Shown here piece after piece: positions 25,855 to 35,115 of a stretch of DNA of 64,000 bases. Under the pieces are notes generated by a model. It did not search any database and was not told the DNA's origin. It saw only the letters and a list, made by a program, of their open reading frames with translations. The stretch's first letter is position 1. Every line of letters starts with the position of its first letter. The position numbers and the translations under genes are program-made. Source of the stretch: Syntrophales bacterium (GTDB taxonomy: Bacteria > Desulfobacterota > Syntrophia > Syntrophales > PHBD01); contig DAOSEM010000001.1 of the NCBI GenBank assembly GCA_035363115.1, positions 186,001-250,000 on the forward strand, written 5' to 3'.

Positions 25855-27769
25855 CCTTCTCCTTCTCCCGGAGGACCCGGTGGTCTCCCACCCGGATGGT
25901 CAGCTTCGACTGGTCGAAGTATTCCATCAGGGGAATGATGAATTTCCGGGACAGGCCCGTCAGGTCCTTGAAGTCCGTCGGATTCGCCTTGCCGGCCTTC
26001 CGGAGGAAGGCCCGGTAGTCCTCCCGGAGGCGTGCGAGGGCATCCCGGTGGAAGTGCAGGTCCTCGTTGATCCGGATCAGGATTCCCTCCTGGATGAGAA
26101 CGCCCAGGATCTTGTCGGCCTCCTTCTTCCGGTCCCGGAACCGCTCCGCGAACTCCCGGACCGTCGGCGGTGCATAGCCCGCTTCCTGGTAGATCTGCAG
26201 GATTTCCCCGCGAAGGTCTTCGTGGCTGCCCTTCCAGTCCACCCGGTGCTCCTCCAGGCGGGCCGACTCCCTCTCCAGGATTACCCGGCCGGCCTTCTCC
26301 AGGTCCCGGAGGGCGGAGGCGAAGAGCTTCTGCGGGATATAGGACCCGGCGGTGCTCCGCAGCTCCTCCCGCGGCATTCCCTCTTTCAGCGGGTTTTTTT
26401 CATGATAGGATCCGAGGGTCCGCAGGATTCGCTCCTGGACGTCGTCATGGGCGATCCGGGACACGGCCCGCCACTCGTCCCGGTCCGTGAGGATCGCCCG
26501 GCGGTCCGTGAACAGCCTCTCCAGGGTCTTGCGCAGGGTTGCTTCCGGGATGCCCGTGCGGACCACCAGCTCGCTGATCGCCGCTCCGGCGAAGCCCGAC
26601 CGGTCGAGGATGACGGACACCCGCTCCGCTTCGTCACCCGACGCCAGGATCTCGAACTCCCGCAGGGTTTGATCCCCATGGGCCTTGTGTTTCCGGGCCA
26701 GGGGATCCAGGATCGCTCCGCCGCCCAGGGTGGTGACGGGGGAATAGCTGCGGATGACGTAGCGGTCCCCGGCCAGGGCCACCACGGGGTTTTCGAGGAA
26801 GAACTGGGCATGGGCCTGCCGGCCCGGTGCCAGCTCCACCCCCTCCGGGAGGAGGATCCGGGCCATGGTCTCGCTGGTTCCCGTGTGAAAACGGACCAGT
26901 GTGCGGTTCTTGAGCTTCTTTTCCTGGCCTGCCAGGTACTGGAACACGGTGTCGATGCGGCGGGTCGGCTCGATGGTTCCCGGCCGCGCCAGCACTTCGC
27001 CCCGCTCGACGGAATCCCGGTCGAGTCCCTGGAGGTTGACGGCCGCCCGCTGCCCCGCCTCGGCCTCCGTCATGGTCTCATTGTGCACCTGGATGCCCCG
27101 GACCCGGGCCTTCTGGCCGGGCGGCAGCAGGACCACCTCTTCGCCGACGGAGATCCGGCCGGTGGCAACGGTGCCGGTGACCACCGTCCCGAAGCCCCGC
27201 ATGGTGAAAACGCGGTCCACGGGAAGGCGGAAAAGCCCGGCGTCGGTCTCCTCCTCCACCAGGGCGGCGGTCTTCTCGATGGCCGCCAGGACGTCCGGGA
27301 TCCCCTCGCCCGTCAGTGCCGAAACGGGGGCGAGGGGCGCGTTTTCGAGAAAGGTTCCCTGGAGGAATTGGCGGATGTCCTCGGTGACCAGGTCGAGCCA
27401 GTCCCGGTCCACCATGTCGATTTTCGTGAGGGCCACGACTCCCCGGCGGATTCCCAGGAAGGTGCAGATGGCCAGGTGTTCCCGCGTCTGGGGCATGACG
27501 CCCTCGTCGGCGGCGATGACAAGGACGACGAGGTCGATCCCGGCGGCGCCGGCCACCATGTTCCGGATGAAGCGTTCGTGCCCCGGAACATCCACCACGC
27601 CCAGCGTCTGCCCGCTTGCGGTTTTCAGAAAGGCAAAGCCCAGCTCGATGGTGATGCCGCGCTGTTTCTCCTCTTTGAGACGGTCCGTGTCGATCCCGGT
27701 CAGGGCTTTCACCAGGGCCGTCTTCCCGTGATCCACATGTCCCGCCGTGCCGACGACGATATGCCTCAT
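25841..27769 (-). CDS. selB: Selenocysteine-specific elongation factor SelB
   Basis: 642-residue translational GTPase that brings Sec-tRNA to UGA codons next to SECIS hairpins. G1 is GTAGHVDHGKT at the N-terminus, then the switch GITIELGFA, G3 VDVPGHERF and G4 ALTKIDMVD. Domains II-III follow, and the C-terminal third (~370-642) is winged-helix repeats for SECIS RNA binding, ending in a segment (DFKDLTGLSRKFIIPLMEYFD) typical of SelB. The ATG at 27769 gives the usual start. Coupled to fdhD, which fits a selenoprotein formate dehydrogenase elsewhere in the genome. No selA, selD or tRNA-Sec gene is in the window. Confidence 0.96.
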   Translation of the reverse strand: MRHIVVGTAGHVDHGKTALVKALTGIDTDRLKEEKQRGITIELGFAFLKTASGQTLGVVDVPGHERFIRNMVAGAAGIDLVVLVIAADEGVMPQTREHLAICTFLGIRRGVVALTKIDMVDRDWLDLVTEDIRQFLQGTFLENAPLAPVSALTGEGIPDVLAAIEKTAALVEEETDAGLFRLPVDRVFTMRGFGTVVTGTVATGRISVGEEVVLLPPGQKARVRGIQVHNETMTEAEAGQRAAVNLQGLDRDSVERGEVLARPGTIEPTRRIDTVFQYLAGQEKKLKNRTLVRFHTGTSETMARILLPEGVELAPGRQAHAQFFLENPVVALAGDRYVIRSYSPVTTLGGGAILDPLARKHKAHGDQTLREFEILASGDEAERVSVILDRSGFAGAAISELVVRTGIPEATLRKTLERLFTDRRAILTDRDEWRAVSRIAHDDVQERILRTLGSYHEKNPLKEGMPREELRSTAGSYIPQKLFASALRDLEKAGRVILERESARLEEHRVDWKGSHEDLRGEILQIYQEAGYAPPTVREFAERFRDRKKEADKILGVLIQEGILIRINEDLHFHRDALARLREDYRAFLRKAGKANPTDFKDLTGLSRKFIIPLMEYFDQSKLTIRVGDHRVLREKEKDDLP

Positions 27770-27790
27770 GATTTCCCCATTCGGCGGGCA

Positions 27791-27818
27791 ATCTAACAGA
27801 ATCGCGGGGGATTCACAA
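27791..27818 (-). promoter_or_regulatory. Possible promoter of selB-fdhD
   Basis: On the minus strand TTGTGA (27813-27818) and TTAGAT (27791-27796) are 16 bases apart, 22 bases before the selB start. Both boxes deviate from consensus. The same 234-base divergent gap holds several GC hairpins, including the perfect palindrome GCGCATGCATGCGC (27844-27857). Confidence 0.35.
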
Positions 27819-28003
27819 TCCGAAACGTCCCCGGGCGGGCGCGGCGCATGCATGCGCGCCCCTCGTCCCTGCGGCCGGACGGCTGGTCCGGATGCCGGAA
27901 TCGTCGGGGACGATCCGGTGCGCCGGAGCCGGGGGTACTTTTTTATTGAAATCGGGCAGCGGGATTGATAAGCATGGCTCCTTTGAGGCAATCTGATATC
28001 AAC

Positions 28004-28435
28004 ATGCGGATTCTCGGGCTGGATTACGGGGAAAAGCGAATCGGGGTGGCGGTGTCCGACGAGCTGGGGATCACCGCCCAGGGGGTGACGGTCATCGAGC
28101 GAAAGAATCGCCGGGCCGACCTCGACGCCCTGCAGCGCCTCATCGAGGAGTACGCAGTGGAGAAAGTGGTGGTTGGATACCCGGTGCGGATGGACGGCAC
28201 GAAGGGGATCCAGTGTGAAAAGGTAGACCGGTTTGCCCGGCTCCTGGAAGAGGCGTTCGGACTGCCCGTTCTTTTCCAGGAGGAGCTCCTGACGACGAAA
28301 GAAGCCGAGGAGATCCTGAGGAATGCCGGGACAGGCCGCAAAAAGCGGAAGGCCGTGGTTGACAAGCTCGCCGCCGTTCTCATCCTCAGATCCTACCTGG
28401 ACCGCCCGGCCATTTCCTCCGTGGAAAAAGCGTGA
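28004..28435 (+). CDS. ruvX: Putative Holliday junction resolvase/pre-16S rRNA nuclease (YqgF/RuvX)
   Basis: 143-residue RNase H-fold nuclease. Opening MRILGLDYGEKRIGVAVSD carries the first catalytic Asp; VVVGYPVRMDGTKG and the C-terminal DKLAAVLIL supply the rest. Family members process pre-16S rRNA ends or resolve junctions. Start at 28004 matches family N-termini; an ATG at 27974 is in frame. It overlaps or abuts mltG (GTGA). Confidence 0.9.
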   Translation: MRILGLDYGEKRIGVAVSDELGITAQGVTVIERKNRRADLDALQRLIEEYAVEKVVVGYPVRMDGTKGIQCEKVDRFARLLEEAFGLPVLFQEELLTTKEAEEILRNAGTGRKKRKAVVDKLAAVLILRSYLDRPAISSVEKA

Positions 28436-28437
28436 AC

Positions 28438-29508
28438 ATGCCGGGAATCAAGATCAAGTGGAAGACCCTCCTTCTCCTTCTGGTGGGGATCGCATTCATC
28501 TTCCTGACATCCTTCCTCTATTTCGCTTTCAGCCCCGTCGACGACCGGCACGTCACCTCCACGGTCGACATCCCCAGGGGAACCGGATTCGTGGAGATCG
28601 TCGACATCCTGGAGAAGACGGGCCTTGTGCGGAACAAGCCCTATTTCTACACCCTGGCGATCCTGAAGCGGTCCAGCCGCCACATCCGGGCCGGGGAGTA
28701 CGAACTGGCCAGTTCCATGTCGCCCAACGAGATCATCGGCCGGCTCGTCCGGGGCATGATCAAGGGCTACAAGGTGACGATCCCGGAAGACTGGTCGCTC
28801 CAGGAGATCGCCGACCTGCTCTCCTCTTCCGAGTTCAGGCTGGTAAACCGGGATGCCTTCCTGGCGATGGCCCGGGATCGCGATTTTCTCAGGAGTCTGA
28901 ACATCCAGGGGCCGAGCGCCGAAGGATACCTGTTCCCCAATACGTACATTTTTAACCGCACCACGGGGCCGCGGGAGATCATCAAGGCGATGGTTCACCA
29001 GTTCTGGAAGGCCTTCACGCCGGAGATGAGGGCTCGCGCGGAGCAGATGGGGCTGTCCGTCCACGAGGCCGTAACGCTGGCGTCCCTGATCGGGAAGGAG
29101 ACCGGCCTGAAGAGTGAAAAGGCCCTGATTTCGGCCGTGTTCCGCAACCGGCTGCAAAGGGATATGAAGCTTCAGTGCGACCCCACGGCGGTCTATGACC
29201 TGGAGCGTTTCAACGGTGCGGTCAAGCGGAGCCATCTCCGCAGGAAATCACCCTACAACACGTACGTTATCGAAGGGCTGCCGCCGGGGCCTATTGCGAA
29301 TCCCGGGGCCGACTCCCTGCAGGCGGCCCTCCACCCGGCCGCAGCCGATTTTCTCTACTTTGTGTCGAGACAGGACGGGAGCCACGAATTTTCGAAAACC
29401 TACCTGGCGCACAACGAGGCCATCATCAAATACCGACGAATCAGCGAGGCGATGAAAGAGGCCGAAAAGACGAAGGAACCGGTGAACCAACTCCCGATGG
29501 AGCCCTGA
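28438..29508 (+). CDS. mltG: Endolytic peptidoglycan transglycosylase MltG
   Basis: 356-residue inner-membrane protein: one transmembrane segment at ~11-32, then the periplasmic YceG domain. Catalytic Glu221 lies in LIGKETG, with the family motifs PSAEGYLFPNTY (~159-170) and YNTYVIEGLPPGPI. It cuts nascent glycan strands and sets their length, fitting its position just before the division and wall cluster. A GTG at 28432 overlapping the ruvX stop is an alternative start. Confidence 0.95.
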   Translation: MPGIKIKWKTLLLLLVGIAFIFLTSFLYFAFSPVDDRHVTSTVDIPRGTGFVEIVDILEKTGLVRNKPYFYTLAILKRSSRHIRAGEYELASSMSPNEIIGRLVRGMIKGYKVTIPEDWSLQEIADLLSSSEFRLVNRDAFLAMARDRDFLRSLNIQGPSAEGYLFPNTYIFNRTTGPREIIKAMVHQFWKAFTPEMRARAEQMGLSVHEAVTLASLIGKETGLKSEKALISAVFRNRLQRDMKLQCDPTAVYDLERFNGAVKRSHLRRKSPYNTYVIEGLPPGPIANPGADSLQAALHPAAADFLYFVSRQDGSHEFSKTYLAHNEAIIKYRRISEAMKEAEKTKEPVNQLPMEP

Positions 29509-29745
29509 CGGGCAATCAGAAGAAGAACAATCCAGCCCCCTTTCCTCCTCAAATCCCTCCACTTTCTATAATCACGATTGAATCCGGCAGGTTGGAAAGG
29601 TGCTCGGGCGGTGGGACGGGGATGGGAGATGGCCGCCGGCTCCGACGGATGAACGGAAATGCGGCCACCGGATTTGCCTCCCGTCCACACCCCCGTTCAA
29701 ATGGCGGGAAATAGTCAATTCTTCAAGAGAAAACCGTATTTTTTC
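29509..29745. other. Gene-free spacer upstream of the dcw promoter
   Basis: The 307 bases between mltG and mraZ hold no gene. This first part shows no convincing hairpin or operator; it becomes AT-rich toward the promoter at 29746. Confidence 0.6.
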
Positions 29746-29775
29746 TTGACAAACGGAAATCCCCCCCTTTATAGT
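29746..29775 (+). promoter_or_regulatory. Strong promoter of the mra/dcw cluster
   Basis: A consensus TTGACA (29746-29751) and TATAGT (29770-29775) are 18 bases apart. The preceding sequence is A/T-rich, like an UP element. Transcription would begin near 29782, about 34 bases before the mraZ start. Confidence 0.8.
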
Positions 29776-29781
29776 CGCCTC

Positions 29782-29806
29782 GTGGAGTAAAGTGGATCGT
29801 AGTGGA
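29782..29806 (+). promoter_or_regulatory. Three MraZ-type operator boxes
   Basis: GTGGA occurs at 29782, 29792 and 29802, exactly 10 bases apart, starting at the predicted transcription start; the third box runs into the ribosome site. MraZ is known to repress its own operon through short G-rich direct repeats on one DNA face. The repeats are seen; their use by this MraZ is inferred. Confidence 0.75.
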
Positions 29807-29815
29807 GGAGATCCT

Positions 29816-30262
29816 TTGTCTGGATTCCGGGGGCAATATTATCACACCATCGACGAGAAGGGGAGAATCATCTTTCCTTCGCGGTTTCGGGAGGTTTTTG
29901 CCGAATTCTATGACAATCGCCTCGTCGTCACCAAATGGGACGGTTACCTGATGGCCTTTCCTTATCGGGAATGGCTGGTCATCGAGGAAAAAGTCTCCTT
30001 TCAGTCCATCCTCCGGAAAGAAGTCCGTGCTTTTCAGCGGTTTTTCATGTCCGGAGCGGTTGACTGCACCCTGGACGGGCAGGGCCGGATCCTGCTTCCC
30101 CCACACATGCGAGAATATGCCGGCCTGGAGAAGGACATCGTCCTGGCCGGCATGCTCAAGAACATCGAGATCTGGAGCCGGTCCCGCTTCGATGCGGAAA
30201 TGACGCGGGCGGAGGAGAATCTGGAGGAAGTCGGACGGCATCTCGCCGATCTGGGGCTCTGA
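29816..30262 (+). CDS. mraZ: Transcriptional regulator MraZ
   Basis: 148-residue AbrB-like protein with two MraZ repeats: FRGQYYHTIDEKGRIIFPSR at the N-terminus and VDCTLDGQGRILLPPHMREY (~82-101). It forms a ring and represses the dcw cluster. A GTG at 29792 opens the frame, but the TTG at 29816 has an ideal GGAGGAG and gives the family N-terminus (MSGFRGQ), so TTG is preferred. Confidence 0.95.
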   Translation: MSGFRGQYYHTIDEKGRIIFPSRFREVFAEFYDNRLVVTKWDGYLMAFPYREWLVIEEKVSFQSILRKEVRAFQRFFMSGAVDCTLDGQGRILLPPHMREYAGLEKDIVLAGMLKNIEIWSRSRFDAEMTRAEENLEEVGRHLADLGL

Positions 30263-30275
30263 GCCGGGAGACCCC

Positions 30276-31214
30276 ATGGCAGCCTTTCATCAGCCGGTCC
30301 TCCTGGAGGAGGCCCTTGCCCTTCTGAACTGCCGTTCCGGCGGGATCTACGTGGATGGAACCGTCGGGGGAGGAGGCCATGCCCGGGCCATCCTGGAAGG
30401 GACCTCTCCCGACGGCTTGATTGTCGGGATCGACCGGGACGACGAGGCCCTTCGGGAGGCCTCGCGCGTCCTGGCTCCCTTTGGACCCAGGGTTATCCTG
30501 GCGAAAGGGAGTTTTGCCGATCTCCGGGATATCCTGGCGGCCCATGGAATCGGCCCGGTTCAGGGGATCCTTCTCGATCTGGGCGTATCGAGCCACCAGC
30601 TTGACACGGCGGAGCGGGGATTCAGCTTCTCCCTGGAGGGTCCGCTGGACATGCGGATGGACCCGTCCTCCGGTCCCTCTGCCCGGGACCTGATCCGCAG
30701 TGCCCGGGAGGATGAACTGGCAAGCATATTCAGGGAATTCGGGGAAGAGCGGTTCGCCCGCCGGATTGCCCGCGCCATCATTGAGCACAGAAGGCGGGAA
30801 CCCATTGAGAATACTGTAGATCTTGCCGCCCTGATCGCCCGGGTCGTACCTGGAGGCGCCCGGGAAGAGCGGAGAATTCATCCGGCAACGCGGGTTTTCC
30901 AGGCCCTCCGGATCGCCGTGAACCGCGAGCTGGATCACCTGGAACGGGGGCTCCGGGAGGGAATCGAGACACTCGCGCCGGGAGGGCGCATGGCGGTGAT
31001 TTCGTTTCATTCCCTGGAGGACCGGCTGGTCAAGGAAACGTTCCGCTCCTGGGAGAAGACCTGCACCTGCCCGCCCGGCATTCCGGTCTGCACCTGCCGA
31101 ACGGAGGCAAAGGCCAGGGTCCTGACAAGGAAGCCTCTCCGCCCCCGGCCGGAGGAGACGGAGGCGAATCCCCGGGCGAGGAGCGCGCGGCTCAGGGCGG
31201 CGGCAAGGATATGA
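30276..31214 (+). CDS. rsmH: 16S rRNA (cytosine1402-N4)-methyltransferase RsmH
   Basis: 312-residue SAM-dependent methyltransferase of 16S rRNA C1402. SAM site YVDGTVGGGGHA (~25-36), catalytic LLDLGVSSHQLD (~98-109) and VISFHSLEDRLVK near residue 250. A cluster of four Cys (CTCPPGIPVCTC) near the C-terminus is typical of the family. It begins 13 bases after mraZ and ends in an ATGA overlap with ftsL. Confidence 0.97.
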   Translation: MAAFHQPVLLEEALALLNCRSGGIYVDGTVGGGGHARAILEGTSPDGLIVGIDRDDEALREASRVLAPFGPRVILAKGSFADLRDILAAHGIGPVQGILLDLGVSSHQLDTAERGFSFSLEGPLDMRMDPSSGPSARDLIRSAREDELASIFREFGEERFARRIARAIIEHRRREPIENTVDLAALIARVVPGGAREERRIHPATRVFQALRIAVNRELDHLERGLREGIETLAPGGRMAVISFHSLEDRLVKETFRSWEKTCTCPPGIPVCTCRTEAKARVLTRKPLRPRPEETEANPRARSARLRAAARI

Positions 31215-31537
31215 CGATGCAGCGGACGAGTGAATGGGGGGCGGCGATTCCACGGGGGGAGGGGACCTTCTCCTGGTGGCGCTATTCCGCGTTCATCGTC
31301 GTGGCGCTTGTCCTCATGCTCATGCTGACCCTGTACGTCTGGTCCCACGTCCGCATGACCCAGTTGGAATACAGGATTGCCGCGGAGCTCAACCGCAAGG
31401 AGCAACTGCTGGACGACCAGCGGAAACTGAAGATGGAAGTCGCCACACTCAAGTCCCGGAAACGTATCGAGGCGATCGCCCGGGACACCCTGAATATGAC
31501 CTTTCCCGAGCAGGACCAGGTCATTATCGTGAAGTGA
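31211..31537 (+). CDS. ftsL: Cell division protein FtsL
   Basis: 108-residue bitopic membrane protein. One transmembrane segment (~25-45) is followed by a periplasmic coiled coil (~50-85; EYRIAAELNRKEQLL) and the LKSRKRIEAIARDTLNM motif. It forms the FtsQLB complex that activates FtsWI. Identified by size, topology and position, since FtsL sequences diverge. Overlaps rsmH by four bases. Confidence 0.88.
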   Translation: MTMQRTSEWGAAIPRGEGTFSWWRYSAFIVVALVLMLMLTLYVWSHVRMTQLEYRIAAELNRKEQLLDDQRKLKMEVATLKSRKRIEAIARDTLNMTFPEQDQVIIVK

Positions 31538-31553
31538 GGGGAAGGAGCCGCCC

Positions 31554-33557
31554 ATGAACAGGGAATCCTCCAAATGGCTGCGCTTCCGGCTGGCAACGCT
31601 GTTTTGCTTCTTCCTGATCCTGTTCGTCGCCCTGATTTCGAGGGCGATCCAGCTTCAGATCCTCTCCGGCAATACCCTCAAGAAAATGGCCGAGCGGCAG
31701 CACATCCAGCCGGTTCTGCTCCAGCCCGAGCGGGGGATCATCTTCGACCGCAACGGGGAGAAGCTGGCCGCCAGCGTCCAGGTCGACTCCGTCTGTGCCG
31801 AACCGTCCCGGATCGCCAATCCGGACGATGCCGCCCGGAGGCTCGCCCCGATTCTCAAGATGGACCCGGAGGTCATCCGCAAGAAGATCGCCGGGCGCAA
31901 GCACTTCGCCTGGATCGCCCGGCGGATTCCCGACAGCCAGGCGGATGCCCTGGAAAAGCTGAAGATTGAGGGCATCTACACGGTGAAAGAGCCCCGGCGG
32001 ATCTATCCCAACGGGGAACTCGCGGCGGCGGTGATCGGGTTTGTGGGCATCGATGCCGACGGCATCGAAGGCCTGGAGATGCGCTACAACGACGAGCTCA
32101 AGGGAACGCCCGAGAAGCTCGCCTGGTTCCGCGATGCGAAGGGAAAGAAGATTTACGCCCGCGTGGAGGGAGCAGATGCGACGAAGGTGGAGGACAACTA
32201 CAACCTGGTCCTGACCATCGATTCACGGATCCAGTACCTGGTGGAATCAAAGCTCAAGGAGGCGGTTCAGGCCAAGGGCGCCCGGGGCGGCTTCGCCATG
32301 GTGATGGATCCGAAGACTGGCGAGATCCTGGCCATGGCCAACGAGCCCGGCTTCGACCCGAACACGCCGAAGGACACCGCGGACAAGGGGCGGAACCGGG
32401 CCATTACGGACGTCTTCGACCCGGGGTCCACGTTCAAGCCGTTCCTCGCCGCGGCGGCCCTGGAGGAGAAGGCAGTCAACGAATCGACCCGCCTGAACTG
32501 CGAGAACGGGGCCTACAAGGTCAACGACCGGGTCTTTCATGAGGCGAACCGGAAGAAATATGGATCGCTCGCGTTTGGTGAAGTGATCAAGTACTCCAGC
32601 AACATCGGCTGTGTGAAAACGGTGGAGCGGCTCGGAAAGGACAAGTTCTACGAGTACATCACCAAGTTCGGTTTCGGCGCCCGGACGGGAGTCGACCTGC
32701 CCGGCGAGTCCCGGGGCCTCCTCCGCCCCGTCCGGAACTGGACGCGGGTCGACACGTCCACCATCGCCTTCGGCCAGGGGATCTCCGTGACGGCCCTCCA
32801 GCTCATTACGGCCCTGTCGGCGATCGCCAACGACGGCGTCCTGATGAAGCCCCTCATCGTCCGGTCCGTCGTGGACAAACAGGGAAAAATCATCCGGGGC
32901 AACACCCCGACGGTGGTCCGGCGGGTCATCTCCCCCGAGACGTCGAAGCGGATGGCCCGGATCATGACCTCCGTCGTTCAGGACGACGACGGAACGGGCA
33001 AGAAGGCCCGGATCACCAACATCAACGTCGCCGGCAAGACGGGGACGTCCCAGAAATTCGATCCGGGCCGCCGGGCCTATTCGTCGGAGCGGGTCCGGAC
33101 GTCCTTCATGGGCTTCTTCCCGGCGGAGAACCCGCAGATCACCATGATGATCGTCCTGGACGAGCCGAAGATCGACAAGTGGGGCGGCGTGGCATCGGCG
33201 CCGGTATTCAGCGGCATCGGCGAACAGATCCTGAACTGCATCAAGACTGATCTCCGCCAGCGTACACCGGCGCCGCCGCCCAGGGTGCCCGAACCGCTCC
33301 AGCCCGAGAAGGGGGTGAAGCTGGTTTCCGCACCGACGGTGCTCCTGAACGGCGCGCAGACGGAAAACGAAGAGAATGAGGCGTTGATGCCCGATTTCCG
33401 GGGCATGACCATGCGGGAGGCGCTCAAGCGGGCCAGGGAAAAGGGAATCGAGCTGAACATGTCCGGGAACGGGTGGGCCGCCAGCCAGAGCCCCCTGCCG
33501 GGGACCGCTTTGAGGGAGCGCCGCCTCTGCAGCGTATCCTTCAGTACAGGCCAGTGA
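31554..33557 (+). CDS. ftsI: Septal peptidoglycan transpeptidase FtsI (PBP3) with PASTA domain
   Basis: 667-residue class B penicillin-binding protein: transmembrane helix ~12-32, pedestal domain, transpeptidase domain with Ser292 (STFK), SSN (349-351) and KTGT (496-499). The C-terminal ~65 residues (PDFRGMTMREALKRAREKG) form one PASTA domain, a feature of Firmicute and some Desulfobacterota PBPs but not of E. coli FtsI. It crosslinks septal murein with FtsW. Confidence 0.95.
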   Translation: MNRESSKWLRFRLATLFCFFLILFVALISRAIQLQILSGNTLKKMAERQHIQPVLLQPERGIIFDRNGEKLAASVQVDSVCAEPSRIANPDDAARRLAPILKMDPEVIRKKIAGRKHFAWIARRIPDSQADALEKLKIEGIYTVKEPRRIYPNGELAAAVIGFVGIDADGIEGLEMRYNDELKGTPEKLAWFRDAKGKKIYARVEGADATKVEDNYNLVLTIDSRIQYLVESKLKEAVQAKGARGGFAMVMDPKTGEILAMANEPGFDPNTPKDTADKGRNRAITDVFDPGSTFKPFLAAAALEEKAVNESTRLNCENGAYKVNDRVFHEANRKKYGSLAFGEVIKYSSNIGCVKTVERLGKDKFYEYITKFGFGARTGVDLPGESRGLLRPVRNWTRVDTSTIAFGQGISVTALQLITALSAIANDGVLMKPLIVRSVVDKQGKIIRGNTPTVVRRVISPETSKRMARIMTSVVQDDDGTGKKARITNINVAGKTGTSQKFDPGRRAYSSERVRTSFMGFFPAENPQITMMIVLDEPKIDKWGGVASAPVFSGIGEQILNCIKTDLRQRTPAPPPRVPEPLQPEKGVKLVSAPTVLLNGAQTENEENEALMPDFRGMTMREALKRAREKGIELNMSGNGWAASQSPLPGTALRERRLCSVSFSTGQ

Positions 33558-33567
33558 AGGTGGGCGG

Positions 33568-35115
33568 GTGCTCCTTTCCGATGTGCTTCAGGGTGTTGAT
33601 GTCCGGGGGGTCTCGGGAGACCTTTCCGGAACAGTTCGCTCCGTCTGCTACGACTCCCGGCAGTGTAGCCCCGGGAGCCTGTTCGTAGCCGTTCCCGGCC
33701 TGAAGTTCGACGGCCACGGTTTTATCGACGAGGCCATCCGCCGGGGTGCCGGATTCATCGTCCACGAACGGGAGTTCGCACCCCCCCCGGGCGTCACGGC
33801 CGTGAGGGTGGCCGACTGCCGGCGGACCCTGGGCATCCTGGGGCGCAACTTCTTCGGGGATCCGTCGGGCTCGCTCTGTCTGATCGGCATCACCGGCACG
33901 AACGGCAAGACGACCGTCACCTATCTCCTGGAATCGATCCTGGAAGCCGCCGGCAGCCGGCCCGGCATCCTCGGGACGGTAAACTACCGGTTCGGCGCCC
34001 GGGTGTGGCCCGCGCCCAACACGACCCCCGAGTCGCTGGAAATGCAGCGGATTCTTCGGGTAATGCTCGACGCCGGCGCCACCCACGTGGTGGGGGAGAT
34101 CTCGTCCCACGCCCTGGACCTGAAGCGGGTCGACGACTGCGATTTCGACCTTGGGATCTTTACCAACCTGACGCAGGACCACCTGGACTATCACGGCACG
34201 ATGGAGGCCTATTTCACCGCGAAGAGCCGGCTGTTCCTGGAAGTCCTGCCGGCGAGCCGGAAGGGCGGGGCCATCCGCTCCGTCGTCAATGCCGACGACC
34301 CATGGGGCCGGCGGCTCCTGGCCAGGACGGCGGTGAAGACCCTTTCGTACGGACTGGAGACTCCGGCGGACGTGTCGGCCCGGAATGTCGCCTTGAGCCT
34401 CGACGGAATCGAGGCGGAAGTCCGGGGACCGGGGATATCGACAACCCTGCGATCTCCCCTCATCGGGCGGTTCAACCTCTATAACATCCTGGCCGCGGCG
34501 GCGGCCGCCGCCGCCCTGGGGATTCCGGAAACCGCCGTTCAGGAAGGGGTGGAGCGCCTCCGGAACGTGCCGGGACGCCTGGAGAAGGTGGACGTGAAAC
34601 CGGGCGACCCCCGTGTTTTTGTCGATTACGCGCACACGGAAGACGCCCTCCGACGCGTCCTGGAAAATCTGGCCATGTTCCGCCGCGGACGGATCGTCAC
34701 CGTCTTCGGATGCGGCGGCGACCGGGACCGGGGCAAACGTCCCCTCATGGGACGGGCCGCCGTGGAAGGGAGCAGCGTGGCGATCATCACGTCCGACAAC
34801 CCGCGGACCGAGGATCCCCTGGAGATCATCCGGGAGATCGAGGCCGGCGTGGTCGGATTGCCGGTGCACCGGATCCGGGCCGGGGAGTTCGACGAGGCGT
34901 CCGGGAAGGCCGGTCGGCCCGCGTATTTTGTCGTACCGGACCGGAAGGCGGCCATCGGGCAGGCCATCCGGTCGTCCGGCCCCGACGACATCGTTCTCAT
35001 CGCCGGCAAGGGGCACGAGGACTACCAGATCATCGGGGAGAAGAAGACGCCCTTCGACGACCGCCTCGTAGCCCGGGACGCCCTGTCGGCAAGGCGGGAC
35101 GGGGAGGGCCGCTGA
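33568..35115 (+). CDS. murE: UDP-N-acetylmuramoyl-tripeptide synthetase MurE
   Basis: 515-residue Mur ligase. P-loop GITGTNGKTT (~109-118), central VGEISSHALD, and the C-terminal DNPR motif (encoded near 34797), which marks meso-diaminopimelate rather than lysine as third residue. It predicts a DAP-type cell wall. GTG start with weak ribosome site; overlaps murF by one base (TGATG). Confidence 0.96.
   Translation: MLLSDVLQGVDVRGVSGDLSGTVRSVCYDSRQCSPGSLFVAVPGLKFDGHGFIDEAIRRGAGFIVHEREFAPPPGVTAVRVADCRRTLGILGRNFFGDPSGSLCLIGITGTNGKTTVTYLLESILEAAGSRPGILGTVNYRFGARVWPAPNTTPESLEMQRILRVMLDAGATHVVGEISSHALDLKRVDDCDFDLGIFTNLTQDHLDYHGTMEAYFTAKSRLFLEVLPASRKGGAIRSVVNADDPWGRRLLARTAVKTLSYGLETPADVSARNVALSLDGIEAEVRGPGISTTLRSPLIGRFNLYNILAAAAAAAALGIPETAVQEGVERLRNVPGRLEKVDVKPGDPRVFVDYAHTEDALRRVLENLAMFRRGRIVTVFGCGGDRDRGKRPLMGRAAVEGSSVAIITSDNPRTEDPLEIIREIEAGVVGLPVHRIRAGEFDEASGKAGRPAYFVVPDRKAAIGQAIRSSGPDDIVLIAGKGHEDYQIIGEKKTPFDDRLVARDALSARRDGEGR

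Noticed and set aside
27770..28003. tRNA-Sec or SECIS next to selB
   Set aside because: Hairpins are present but no acceptor/T-arm arrangement or CCA end could be found, and no UGA-containing gene lies beside it.
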